NCBI GenBank assembly: GCA_051530055.1
Contig: CM121343.1
Coordinates: forward strand, 7,688,001 to 7,752,000
From: Neoechinorhynchus agilis
Taxonomy: Eukaryota > Acanthocephala
Reading direction: 5' to 3'
Length of the DNA: 64,000 nt
In this document: one piece after another, positions 47,261 to 58,805 of the stretch
How positions within the stretch are numbered: the stretch's first letter is position 1
How the letters are laid out: each line of letters begins with the position of its first letter
Notes under the pieces: generated by a model
The model's database searches: none
Told to the model about the DNA's origin: nothing
Seen by the model: only the letters and a program-made list of their open reading frames with translations
Translations under genes and position numbers: made by a program

Positions 47261-49685
47261 CTAAGCGCAAAGCGTGAAATGCCATGTTCTATATAAACGC
47301 TCAGTTATATGCATATTTGATGGTAAAAGTGTTAAAAAAATGGGCACTAAGAACTCAATATAGGTTTATTGGAATGTGAATAAAGCTATTTTAAAAACAT
47401 TAATTCCTTGTTAAGCATATACTGTTCAGTTAAATGGGTTAATTAATTTTTTTTGGCCGTTTGTTACAAGGAGGATGCCACAAGCTTCTAAAGATATATG
47501 GAGTAATAATGAAACTTTGAAAATTTAGCCAACTCCTCAACAATATACGTAGATTTTTGAGCAAACAAAGTTTACATGTAAATTTATTGACTGAAGCTTT
47601 GTCAAAAACGGGTGTTCTTTCAAAATCCATTCTTCATTGCAATGCTATATTTTTACAAAACGACTAGTGCTATTCGAATGTAGTATTGCGCCACTGAAAG
47701 ACGCCAACTTCATCAATCGTGACTGTTTGAGCCACTATAGATCATTCACTCTATTTGAGACATGTAACAAATGTGAAAGCTTAGCTTTTCACGTTAATAC
47801 AAAAGCTACGAAATACTTCTTTTATTGATTGATAGGATTCAGCGAAGCGACAAGCAGTAGAATCCTCAGAAAATACCGATATTGTATTCGGGTTGCCAAT
47901 AATCTTTTTCACACAATAGTAATATTTCGAACACAAACATTGAACCTGAAACACTTCTAAAATACCAGTTAAGTTGCGTAAACTTAGTATTGTTCTAGCA
48001 GGAATGTATTGTTTTGATCGAAAAAGCTTAAAACGCTATTTGAAGAGAGCCTCATTGTGACTTACGGATTCACTACTTTGATTCCTATTGGAATTTCAGG
48101 GTGCACTAACAATTCTTGGTGGACCACTTAAGATACCGAAAAGTGCATTTTGAAATCCACGACAAGGTTCCGCGTCCTTGTCGATCCCTGAATTCCACTC
48201 CTTAATAATTGCATTGATTGCAAAACCAATAAATGGCAACTCAATTCAAATGACGAGATACGGTCTTTAATGACAACGAGAGTATACGTCCACTTTATTA
48301 CATTCATAAATCGTACCTAAATTTTATCCTTGACCCCATATACGTGAAGAGATTCTGGTGGGATACCGAGATATTGGACACATTGTTTCATTCACAACGG
48401 AAAGGGCGCATTTTAAGGTCTCATAGAGCCAGCAGATTTTGCAGCAAAAAAATTATCGCATTAAATTCTAATATTGTAATAAATGCGCTCACATATGACT
48501 TGAAGGGGAATCTTTTTTGTTTTCCTCTTCATATTTCACAGTGCACTAAAATCACGATTCCTTAGTCCGAAGAGCCCATTTGCCACAACAATATGATTAA
48601 CCTGCATTAAATCTACGATTGTGCCAGGAAAGTCGAGAATTCGACAGGAAACAACAATGTAGCAGAGGACATTGCATTGATCGCACAGAATGTGAGATTT
48701 GGAAGATATTCTTAAACGGCTTATATTCCCTGAAAATGCAAAGGGCCTTTTGCGTACGAATATTGTACATTAAGAGTATTATGAAGTGTATTCGTGGGAT
48801 GTATTGCCTAGGCACATTTGGCTATCGTCCGGGGCGTGACATTTGGAGGTGGCAAATGTGACAAAAGGGAAGTATGAGGTAGCGCGACTAAGATCGATCT
48901 CGTCGGCCTGTTACATTGTCGCGATTTCCGTTCTGCGTTGGCGAATCCTTATTTGTACAAAAAGTCGTTTCGGTTAGCCTACTACACTGACAAAATGTTC
49001 ATCATTTACTTTTTTGCTATCAATGCCATCGTTAGTTGCCTGTTGACGAACGATATGATTTCTCAACAGACCGCGATAGATATGTTTTTAAAATTTGAAA
49101 TGCGTTCAAAGCCACTAAGCCCCACTTAATCCCGTGTTGTTGTTGTCGTCCTACTCCAGCGGTGCCATTGAAACCTTCAACGTCGAAAGCGCTCGAGCAT
49201 GGCACGAACGCAGTGCGTCGATTCCGCTGAGCTGCCAACAAAAGTACTGCTTTAGTAGACACGCGCAATTCTGCGCCGCATCCATTACTGCCAACTCCTC
49301 CGCCGCCGCCGCCGCCTACTAACGCGTGCGTCTACTAGTGGTGGGCGGACTTAAGGGAACAGGAAGTACGAATGTGAAAGCTGTTTTACTAATGGAGGGT
49401 GGTGGTATCCTACTATTCTGTGTTCTGCATCTTTTCAGGAAAGGAATGCAGTTCTAAAATAATAACTCTGTCGTTTGATGCGTATTTGTTCCAGAAACCC
49501 ATTGTGCCCTCTCCCGATCATCGAAAAACACCAACCATTAGGCCCAATACCACTCATGCAAATCCTTTTATATCCCCTTGAAGTCTTAATCTTTCCAGAG
49601 CGAGAAAGCCCTTGTGTTTAAATCTGCAAAGAAGAATCAGACCTTTAAGTTTGTTCAAGACCTGCCACGCGCACTCATTGCAGCC
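47261..49685. other. Intergenic, upstream of the ankyrin gene
   Basis: No gene supported over 2.4 kb. Frames of 60-80 codons on both strands match nothing. GC content rises at 49.13-49.35 kb. A pyrimidine-rich AG at about 49598, followed by an open stretch into the ankyrin ATG, suggests the first coding exon is preceded by a spliced leader exon. Confidence 0.4.
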
Positions 49686-52600
49686 ATGGACAACGGCCGG
49701 CCCAGAACACAAACTTATACGATAGACACCCTCATGTCTAATGAGGACCGAACGTTGCACTCGCAGCAAGGTCCTCTTCTGACATCCGCTGATTTTGACC
49801 GCGACCTACACTTTCTATCACCTTCGGTATCTCCAATCGCTGGGGACGAAGTTGCACCCCTACAGCAGCTCGCATCAATTTGTTCAACAGCTCGAATGTC
49901 GTCACCTGACGATCCGAACCGGCAGCAACTGACGTCCAACGAGCGAACAAATCAGACTGCTCAACAGCGAAGTGGCTGTGATCTTCTTGACGCAGCAAAG
50001 AAGGGCGATCTGACCAGACTGATTGACATAATCGAATCAGGAGCTGACATCAATGTGAGCGTTAAGGGGCTTAATGCTTTACATCTCGCTACCAAAGAGG
50101 GCCACCAGACAATTGTTTTGGAATTAATAAAACGGGGAATACGGGTAGATGCGGTAACCAAAAAAAGAAACACTGCACTTCATATTGCTTGCCTTGCTGG
50201 TCAATTGGAAGTTGCGCGCATTTTGATCAATAATGGCGCCTATGTGAACAGTCAATCAGTCAATGGCTTTACTCCACTTTACATGGCTGCTCAGGAAAAT
50301 CACGTCGAACTTGTAAGTATGCTTTTATGCTTAGGCGCTGATCCCAATTTGGCAACGGACGACGGGTTTACTCCAATCGCAGTAGCCCTTCAACAAGGTC
50401 ACAAAAGGGTAGTTGAAATGCTTTTTGAAAACGACTCGAAAAGCAGGGTACGGCTTCCTGCTTTGCATATCGCTGCAAAGAAAAACGACGTTCAATCCGC
50501 GTGCTTGCTGCTGGATGCTGCTGCTTCCAAGGCATCTGCGAGCCTAGTTTCCTCACCCGGAGTTTTTAATGCTGGTGAAACGGATCTTCAGGTATCATCG
50601 ATGTCTAATCTTCGCTAATTCCAACTATTGATACATATTTTTAGGGCCAATTGGTTAATTGCATCTCTAAGGTTTGTACGAATTATTAATCTGAGCACAT
50701 TGAACGCACTCTTACGGCCTTTTAGAATGGACTTACGCCGCTTCACATAGCTGCGCACTATGGGCACACAGAGATAGCCGAATTGCTAATAAATCGAGGC
50801 GCTGATGTGAACTTTGTCGCTCAGCAGAGCATTACAGCGCTCCATGTCGCGGCTAAATGGGGTAGAGATAATATGGTTCGTCTTCTGCTAAACTGCGGTG
50901 CTCATATCGATGCCCGCACCCAAGATGGACTTACACCTTTACATTGTGCTGCGAAAGCTGGACACGAGCACGTCGTTGACACTTTACTTGAACACGGAGC
51001 TCCTATAACTGCCAAGACGAAAAATGGTCTTACCGGTTTACATATGGCAGCTCAGGGTGATCATGAACTCGTTGCTAAAGTGCTCTTATCGTACAAATTA
51101 TCAATAATCGATTATGTTACTTCCGATTACCTAACAGCACTTCATGTTGCATCTCATTGCGGTAACGCAAATGTGGCGAGGTTATTGCTTGAACGAGGAA
51201 GCAATATAGATGCTGCTGCCTTAAATGGATTCACTCCTCTCCATATTGCATGTAAAAAAGGACACTTTTCTCTTGCATTATTGCTTCTAAACGCCGGAGC
51301 AAACATTCATGCAAATACCGAATCTGGTCTTACGCCTCTGCATGTATCGTCATTTGTTGGTGCCATCCAGATTAGCCAGTTATTGATCGAAAGTGGTGCA
51401 CGCGGGGAGGCACGCACGGTCAGGGGCGAGACACCGCTCCATTTGGCATGTCGAGCCAATCAAGTGGAATCACTAAGATGTCTTATACAAACTGCAAATG
51501 CGGATGTAAATGCAGGTGCTTTTGTGGAGGCTACTGAGACCACTCCACGTTCTGGAGATCGCCAAACACCATTGCATGTTGCAACAAGTCTTGGATTTAC
51601 AAAATGTATCCAGTTCTTACTGGCGAACGGTGCCGAAATAAATGTTATGACAAAATCTGGATTTACGCCTCTTCATTTGGCGGCTAAGCAAGGAAATATA
51701 GAAGCCGCTGGTATATTACTGGAGAAAGGTGCTCTGCCCAGCATTAATTCGTGTGTGAAGGGACAGACGGGACTAAGTGCATTGCATTTTGCAAGCAAAT
51801 ATGGACATGTCAAATTCGTTTCACTCTTGCTCCACCGTGGTGCACAACCGGATATTCGAGGCCGAAACGGACTGTGTCCTCTTCATATAGCCACCCACTA
51901 TGATCATGCGAATGTAGCTCTTGTGTTGTTAAGATCTGGAGCATCGCCGCACTCCCAAGCTCTAAATGGGTACACTGCTTTACATATAGCTGCAAGACGA
52001 GGTCACTTGGAAATCACGAGCATTCTACTTGAGTACAATGTGCATGTCAACATCGCATCGCTGGCTGGATTCACCCCTCTTCATCTCGCTTGTCAGTTTG
52101 GCCACCTAGATATGGTTTCGCTACTATTGGACCACCAGGCAAATGTCAATTGCAAATCCATGAATGGACTAACGCCCCTTCATTTGTGCGCACAAGAAAA
52201 CCATTCGAAATGTGGAGAATTGCTCGTAAAACGAAATGCCAATATTGATGCCCAAACTAAGGCGGGCTACACTCCTCTACACGTCGCTGCCCACTTTGGA
52301 CATATTCATATTGTAAAGTTCTTCGTCCATCTCGAGGCGAAAGTTGACTGCCGAACAAAGTACGGTTACACTCCTCTTCATTGTGCAGCCCAGCAGAACA
52401 ATTTGGCAATCGTAAGATTCCTGTTGGAGCACGGTGCTAATCCGAACATTAAAAGCACCTTTGGTCAGACCGCATCGGATATTGCGGAGAGACTAGGCCA
52501 TGTCGAGATAGCTGAGGAACTTAAGACTGTATCGAGACGTTCTGAGTATGACACGGACGAACACGAAGGTGTTATGATGACTGAAAATGAACGATCCATA

Positions 52601-55600
52601 CGCAGAAAATCTTTAAACCACTTTAAAAAATCGATGCCGTCAATAACAATGGCACACACGAATCGAGATTCGGCACCGACCGACAGTGATGAATCTACAC
52701 GAATGCATCTGAGAAGGGTAGAATCCGAATCAGCTATAAATCGAAGTGAAGATCGAGATACAAGTGATGAGCTACGACTTGATGCGATTGACTCACAGTT
52801 CCTGTTCGGCACTCACCTGCAGTCACATGATCTATTTAAACATCAGCAACCTGAAGATATACAAGAAGAACAGCCATTAATGGACTCGTCGGATGAGGGA
52901 GAAGATGGTGAACCAACAACTAATGCGAGAAAGTGCAAGAAAGGCACAATCAAAAAACAATCGAAAACAGGTATTTTTCAATACATATACATAATATATT
53001 TAAACCTCATGCGAAGAACTTCTCGACTTCCGGCTATGAATATTCACACCGTTTTAATGCATTTGCTTTCGTTTTTCATTTTTGTAGCAGCTTATTTGAA
53101 TTAAAGTGATCACTTGCCCCAGCTCTTTAGCCCAAAATTTCTACGATCTATATATTCGGCCATCGTAAAAGCCTTCATAAACGGAACATTATTGAAGCGT
53201 ATTTGGGTATTAAAAAGGAATTTGAAATGGTTGCAATGAACGCGTCTTTTCATCATTATTCCATTTTATGGCCAAAACAGGGAACGCACGTTTTTATATG
53301 CAAAATTCGCCATCTTAATTTTTGCCTCTAAATAGATTTGAACGATATCGAAGGCAAATCAATGTCAACTGCAGCGATTGGCCATGCCTCCTCGACTTTA
53401 GAAGATTACCTCTGCTCTGATCTAATGTTAAGCTCCATGGGGCAAACGGCGGCCAATCTGAACCAGCTTTACTTGCTGAGTATTGATGGGTTCGAAACTA
53501 TTTCCCAGTTTGACCACAATAAGTCAACTAGTGCACAGCATATGTTGCTGGACCATCGCAGAAGAGCAGATGATGAGGACTTCGTTTCCGACGAAATATC
53601 TTATAAAGGCAATGGAGAGGAATCAGACGGTGGCCACCACATAGAAGCAGGAAAGGTATATATCTATTCTACTGAGACAACGCACATTACCCGCAAGTAT
53701 TTTGTTTGATAGATTGCTTCCTCCACTGCTGCTACTGCCGTCGCCGCCGCTACCACCACTACTACTACTGCTGCTGCTGCTGCTGGTGGTGGTATTACTA
53801 CTATCGATCACGTGTTACCGGATCATTGGAGGCACGATCTTCAAGCGACACCACTAAATTCAAGCCGCATTGTGAGAACTCAGCGTAGTTTTAAGACAGG
53901 AAACATGCATGAAAGGTATCAGAGCCAGGAACATAGTTTTCTGGTCAGCTTTATTGCCGATGCTCAAGGAGGGAAAATGATCGGCTGTCGTCAAAAAAAC
54001 GTCATGTTTATCATTCCACCAAAGAGTGCCAGCTGCCCCACCCGGATCACTTGTCGCTTTCTTCGGGTGCCAACTTTGTCTGCTGTCGAGAGCGGCGATA
54101 TCAATCAGTCTGATGGAAACTCTGGTCCTAATACCCGCCTTAGTTCATTCGATCGTTCAATTTGCCCCCCTCTCAATGACGGCGAAGGACTCGCATGTGG
54201 GATTATTGAGTTGAATCCCGTTGGATACAAGTTTCTTAGACCCGTGTCCCTCGATGTTCCACATTCGGCTGCCCTTCATGCCGGTCAACGTGAAATCGTT
54301 ATTTATCGCAGCGATAATGGTGAGAAATGGGAAGAGCACCTTTGCAATCATAAATTGTTTATGAACCCACCATCAGATGATCGCGCTTCTTCTGATATTC
54401 GCATTGCACGGATAATTACGGAGGATCTCCCTCGATATTTTGCTCTTGTATCTCGACTAGCGTTTGATTCATACAACGTCGATGAATCTGGACGAACGAT
54501 ATCTTCCACGTTTGTACCGAAGGCAATAGCAGTTATTCCCGAAAAGGCATTGATTAAACCTGTAAAAGTATCTTTACAAGCAATCACAGTTGAACCGCCT
54601 GCCTCCGCCACTACAACTAAGCAAAGTGTAGGAGTGGTAAATAGTTCATCTTGTGGGTCGGAACAGCAAAGGCTAATATGCAACTTTCTAGGCAAGTCGT
54701 CTTCCTTAAGCCCCATCGTAACGATCGAACCTCGTCGAAGGAAATTCCATAAGCCTATAACGATTGTCATTCCACTTCCATCAACACTCTCGAGCAAAGA
54801 CAACCCTGTAGGTCGAAATTCAGCGGACGTACGATCTTTGCGACTCTTCTGCTCAATTACTGGCGGTACGCATGCAGCCCATTGGGATGACATAACTGGA
54901 CATACTCCGTTGACACTTCAGAATCACGACTCCACGGCAACATTCACATCAACAGTCTCGGCCAGATTTTGGTTGATAGATGCACCTGATTTAATCGGAT
55001 CCAAACAGCATTCTCAAGAAGCGTTTTATGGAGATAAAAATGGGCCCGGCGCAACTAAGGAAAGAGCGGGTGAATCAGATGAGGCCATGGGCTCTAATGC
55101 TGTCACGGTTAACCTTGTCAAGCAAGTCCAGAATTTGTACCGAGAGCTGATGGCTGTACCATACATGGTAACGATTGTAGTGTTCGTCAAGTCGACAATG
55201 GTTCCTTGCGTTAGGCGAACCGAGAATGTACAGTTGCCTCATACAAAACAAGCGGTCATTCTTGGTGGTCGCTGTATGACAATTAGGTTAGTCTGCCTAA
55301 CCGACACTTACGACCTAGAGAATCTCTTGGAAAGCAAAGAAAATTTCGTTGAAGCTTCACGAAGTAAAGAGATCGAACTTTTGAACAGAAAACCACTTAT
55401 TGTTGAATACTGCTCTGATAGCGATGAGCAAGGAACCAAAAAAATTGCACGATATCAGATGCCATTCGTAGTATTCACTCATAATCGATTAGAATTTAAT
55501 ATCCCTGAAGGAAGTTCTGAAAAAGGAGTTATATCTTTGTATCAACCTCGGTTCCCGGGTGACAATCAGGCTAGTGCATTCTGTCACCTTACAGTGCGAC

Positions 55601-56178
55601 CGATTGTCAAGGGAAATGGCTTTGTAGAAACAAACCTACAATCAAAACTGGATTTATCGGAGAGGAGCTTAAAGCATATTTCTAATTTAATAGGAGACGA
55701 CTGGTTTTTGATCGGTGAACAATTAGGGATTACAAAAACATTGATTGATTCATTTCGCACATTATCGCCGGAAGCGGATAATGTTGAAATGTCGGCTCCG
55801 TGTTATCAGGCTTTCGCCATGTTAACGTATTGGTCATCAGGCCCAAATGCTGACATTAGAGTACTTGAACGAGTTTTGTCCAACACGAGACACGGTATGG
55901 TTATCAATGAAGATTGTGGCTCACTAAACGTGGTGCGACAGGAAGAGGTTGGTTGCTGTGAAGATGGCGAGGACAGTAGTGGTTTCCAGCAATTTATCAA
56001 TTGGGGTTCTACGAGTAAAGACATGTTCACCATTTCAACTTCACAGAGCGAAACTGAGAGGGAAATCGTATCTGCTGTAGGTGGCCTAATCAATGCAACT
56101 GGTCGAGCAACCACAGCGATCGACATCGAAAACGCCTTCGATGATTCGTCTGCATTGAACAATAAAGGCTCCAGTTGA
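49686..56178 (+). CDS. unc-44: Ankyrin (UNC-44-like): ankyrin repeats, ZU5-ZU5-UPA, death domain
   Basis: Ankyrin links membrane proteins to the spectrin skeleton, mainly in neurons. Five exons join in frame: 49686-50591, a 27-nt microexon 50645-50671, 50726-52970, 53336-53655 and 53713-56178, giving about 1,987 aa. The start is ATG at 49686 in good context (GCAGCCATGG). About two dozen ankyrin repeats (NGFTPLHIA, TALHVA, LLLNAGA patterns) run from residue 105 to about 920. A Ser/acidic linker follows. In exon 5, the ZU5 domains (FLVSFIADAQGGKMIGCR; TVEPRRRKFHKPITIVIP), UPA region and a death domain (LSERSLKHISNLIGDDWF…LGITKTLIDSF) appear in order. No giant neuronal exon is seen, so this would be a short form. 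Exon 5 opens with a low-complexity Ala/Thr/Gly tract. Confidence 0.93.
52971..53104 (+). other. Possible alternative ankyrin C-terminus by intron read-through
   Basis: If the donor at 52971 is not used, the frame continues 44 codons to a stop at 53104. The end is strongly hydrophobic (HTVLMHLLSFFIFVAAYLN) and would give a repeat-only ankyrin with a C-terminal membrane segment. Only the open frame and hydrophobicity support it. Confidence 0.3.
53713..53805 (+). repeat. Coding trinucleotide microsatellite in ankyrin
   Basis: GCT/ACT/GCC-type triplets encode ASSTAATAVAATTTTTTAAA and then a run of Ala and Gly before ITTID. It sits immediately after the acceptor of the ZU5 exon, in frame with both sides. 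Confidence 0.75.
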
Positions 56179-56760
56179 AGTCATGTATGAGAGTGCATGT
56201 ACCAGTGTATGTGAGTTTGCACGAGTGAGGCTCATATGCCTGCCGCCAGGTCTGAATGTTTATCTGAAGATTTATGAATGGAAACATGCTATCCAAGTTT
56301 CACTCGAACTGGTTTGCAGCACACTGTGGCAATTCAAACAGCATTCATCAGATATAAAAACTCGTCGCAAGAAATCGTCATCATTGGATTTCCGTTCAGA
56401 CTTCCGATACGGTTTTAAAGATGCTTGATAAACGCACTCTATTTTTGGCCAAAATTCACTTTTGATCGATATCGATGCTACACGCGAGCTTTGCGGACTT
56501 TTACTCGAGCAAGCGACTTTTGGAACTTTGTAATCAACGTAGGCAACCTTTATGCCGCATGAATTCGTTTTTTTTATTAAACAGAGCTCTGCGAACGTAT
56601 TTCGTATTGTGAATTTGCTGTCTCTAGAAACGTACCGACGCGAAAATATTTTTATGCAAGCTGTAATGGAAAATCCAGAGATATCCAAATGTCTTACCCT
56701 TAACCAAGTGCTTTGAAATCGTCCCCTCGACCTCAAACAGCTCTTCCGATCAGCCACTTC
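56179..56760. other. Ankyrin 3' flank
   Basis: Contains a 161-codon minus frame (56757-56272) with FLRRVFISDECCLNCHSVLQ. This faintly recalls the SDE motif of Tc1/mariner-type transposases but lacks other supporting motifs. Most likely ankyrin 3' UTR and spacer. Confidence 0.3.
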
Positions 56761-57470
56761 TTCCTTTTCCGATCAATCATGTCTCCTCTGTTCGTATCAT
56801 TGGTCAATATTCTCATGAAAATCTCAATTGAGACAAGCACACATCAATTTTGTTGCATAAATGGTCCATTAAACTTTATCTTCTTAAGCGCCTTCGATTC
56901 CTTGGAATGCCATCCAAAGATCTTAAATACTTTTATAACTTCGTCATAATACCAACGCTCACCTACGCGCATATCCAACCTCCTGCAATTTTTCTTCTAA
57001 CCTTTTCCAAAAACTAAATACATTTCACAAGAGGTGCGCTCTAATCTACTCCTCCGAACTCGTGCCCTTAGAAAAAGACCTCTCTCTAATCCTTCAAAAG
57101 CACTCAAAGCGCCTTCATTCTCTTCCTCCTCGATTTCAACCACACATTTCACCTTTTACTCACACTTACAACACTCGCGTCGCCTCGGCATTTTCCATCC
57201 TTCAGTTCCTGGCACAAATCTCTGTCTCAATTCGTTCTTCCCCACAGCTCAATCCTCCAAATGTGAATGCGGAGGAAAGAGCGGAAAACAACAACCAACA
57301 ACTAACGTTTTGGAACTGTATAGATGGAACAATAAAAAAACCTGTCCAAAACTTACTAGTTTCACTGCATACCAAAGGTACATGGTCCGGCGGCATGTAT
57401 TATCCCAAATAAAACTTGTTATTATTAAATTCCTAGCAAAAATCGGGACCTTCCTTTTTTCATAGAATTA
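56761..57470 (+). mobile_element. LINE 3' tail (LINE D, copy 2)
   Basis: The plus strand reads FLKRLRFLGMPSKDLKYFYN, then FVIIPTLTYAHIQPP, then HSRRLGIFHPSVPGTNLCLN and SFFPTAQ in shifting frames. These match the C-terminal part of CR1/Jockey-type LINE ORF2 and align with the copy at 42.1-42.9 kb. 5'-truncated, as is usual for LINE copies. Confidence 0.55.
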
Positions 57471-57552
57471 AGTCAAATCGCCGCTGTCACTTCAATTTTA
57501 TTCCAAGAAAAGAAATATATTGGCGTAAATCAACAATTATTATTCATGCAGT

Positions 57553-58534
57553 TCAATTTAGAGTTTTTGTGCCCAACGCGCTGATCAATGTTTTCGAAAT
57601 AAAGTTCCGAAATCTCTTGTATGTAAGAGCATATAATGCAAAGTTGAACGCATGGCTGCTATATCCAATCAGATATATATAATAAATAAGATTTCCATGT
57701 TTTACGACGAATTGTGGATCGAATTGAAGGAGCATCAGCGGCGTCTTGCATATGGCAAAAACCAAGTCTACCGCAATGAGTATATACACAGAGTGGCGAA
57801 CCTTTCCGATTAAATTTTGTTTATTGTTTCGTCGAAGTTGTAGTATTATTAAAGATGAACATGTGACCATAGTCAGAAAGGGTAGTAAAATATATGTTAA
57901 AAAATCGAACCAGTTCATGAAACCTATAAATATAATTTCGGATGGCCAACCGTGTAAGCTTGGACATTTAAAGAATCCAGATTGACTGAAATTCGAGTTT
58001 AAGTTGAAGTTGATTGTAAAAATCATCTGTGGAATACTTAATGCTGAAAACACCAAAACAATTGCTCCCGTTACTATGTAGGCAATATTAGCCTTTCGTG
58101 AGATTCCCTTGCATTTTTTAGTGGATACAGCCAATGAACGTTCGAATGAAATGGCACATTGTATCCAAGCTGCAGAATTTGTTGTGAAGGCAGTAAGTCT
58201 CATCGAGTGACAGTAGCAACCAGAACGATAAGACTTACTTTCTTATATAAATCAAAGCGGTTACCACAGCACAGCACAGTTTACCTCGGTCTCTGACACT
58301 GATTTCGTCAACGAAATCTGACATTGTTAGAATAACAACAGCTATATCCAGCATGGATAGGTGTAACAAAAGTCGGTAAGTTCCTCTTGTACGAAGGTGG
58401 GCGAGCCTAAACATGTAAATGGAGAAACCATTGCCTAGAACACCGATCACGATGATAGGAATAGCCATAACTCTGACTTCATATGGATTCGGTTCAATTT
58501 CTGCGACAACTAGAGATCCAAATGCTGATTTCAT
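57553..58534 (-). CDS. Rhodopsin-family seven-transmembrane receptor
   Basis: 313 aa from two exons (58239-58534 and 57553-58198) separated by a 40-bp GT-AG intron. TM1 has GVLGNGFSIYMF (the conserved GN). TM2 has LLLHLSMLDIAVVILTMSD. TM3 ends with SFERSLAVS, where ERS stands in for DRY. Extracellular loop 2 has a Cys (FFKCPSL) that can pair with the Cys pair near TM3 (KLCCAV). TM6 and TM7 follow (LVFAICKTPLMLL; YSSHAFNFALYALTYKRFR), with NFALY in place of NPxxY. The short C-tail is basic. The layout resembles nematode FMRFamide/peptide-type receptors; the ligand is unknown. It begins about 270 bp downstream of the caspase stop, on the same strand. Confidence 0.85.
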
Positions 58535-58805
58535 TTTTTAACTAGAGATGTAAACAGGAAAGTTCGTAGGAGTTGTAGCATTTCATTTAGCATTAGCTCT
58601 TTCCTGGAAACTGTCAGGTGCACGGCGGGATTTGTATTGATACGGAGTTCGACGACTATACTGCAGCGCATTAAAAACGCACTCCCATACGTGCCACTCA
58701 TATGGATCAAAAGCAAAAACAATAACCTATTATTACACTGAACAAGCGTAAATCTTAAAACAAGCCTTGAAATACCCATACTCAAATTTAATGTGACAGT
58801 GAAAT

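Noticed and set aside
56272-56757. 161-codon minus frame with an SDE motif as a Tc1/mariner transposase
   Set aside because: Only one short motif fits; no other transposase motif or terminal repeats are seen.
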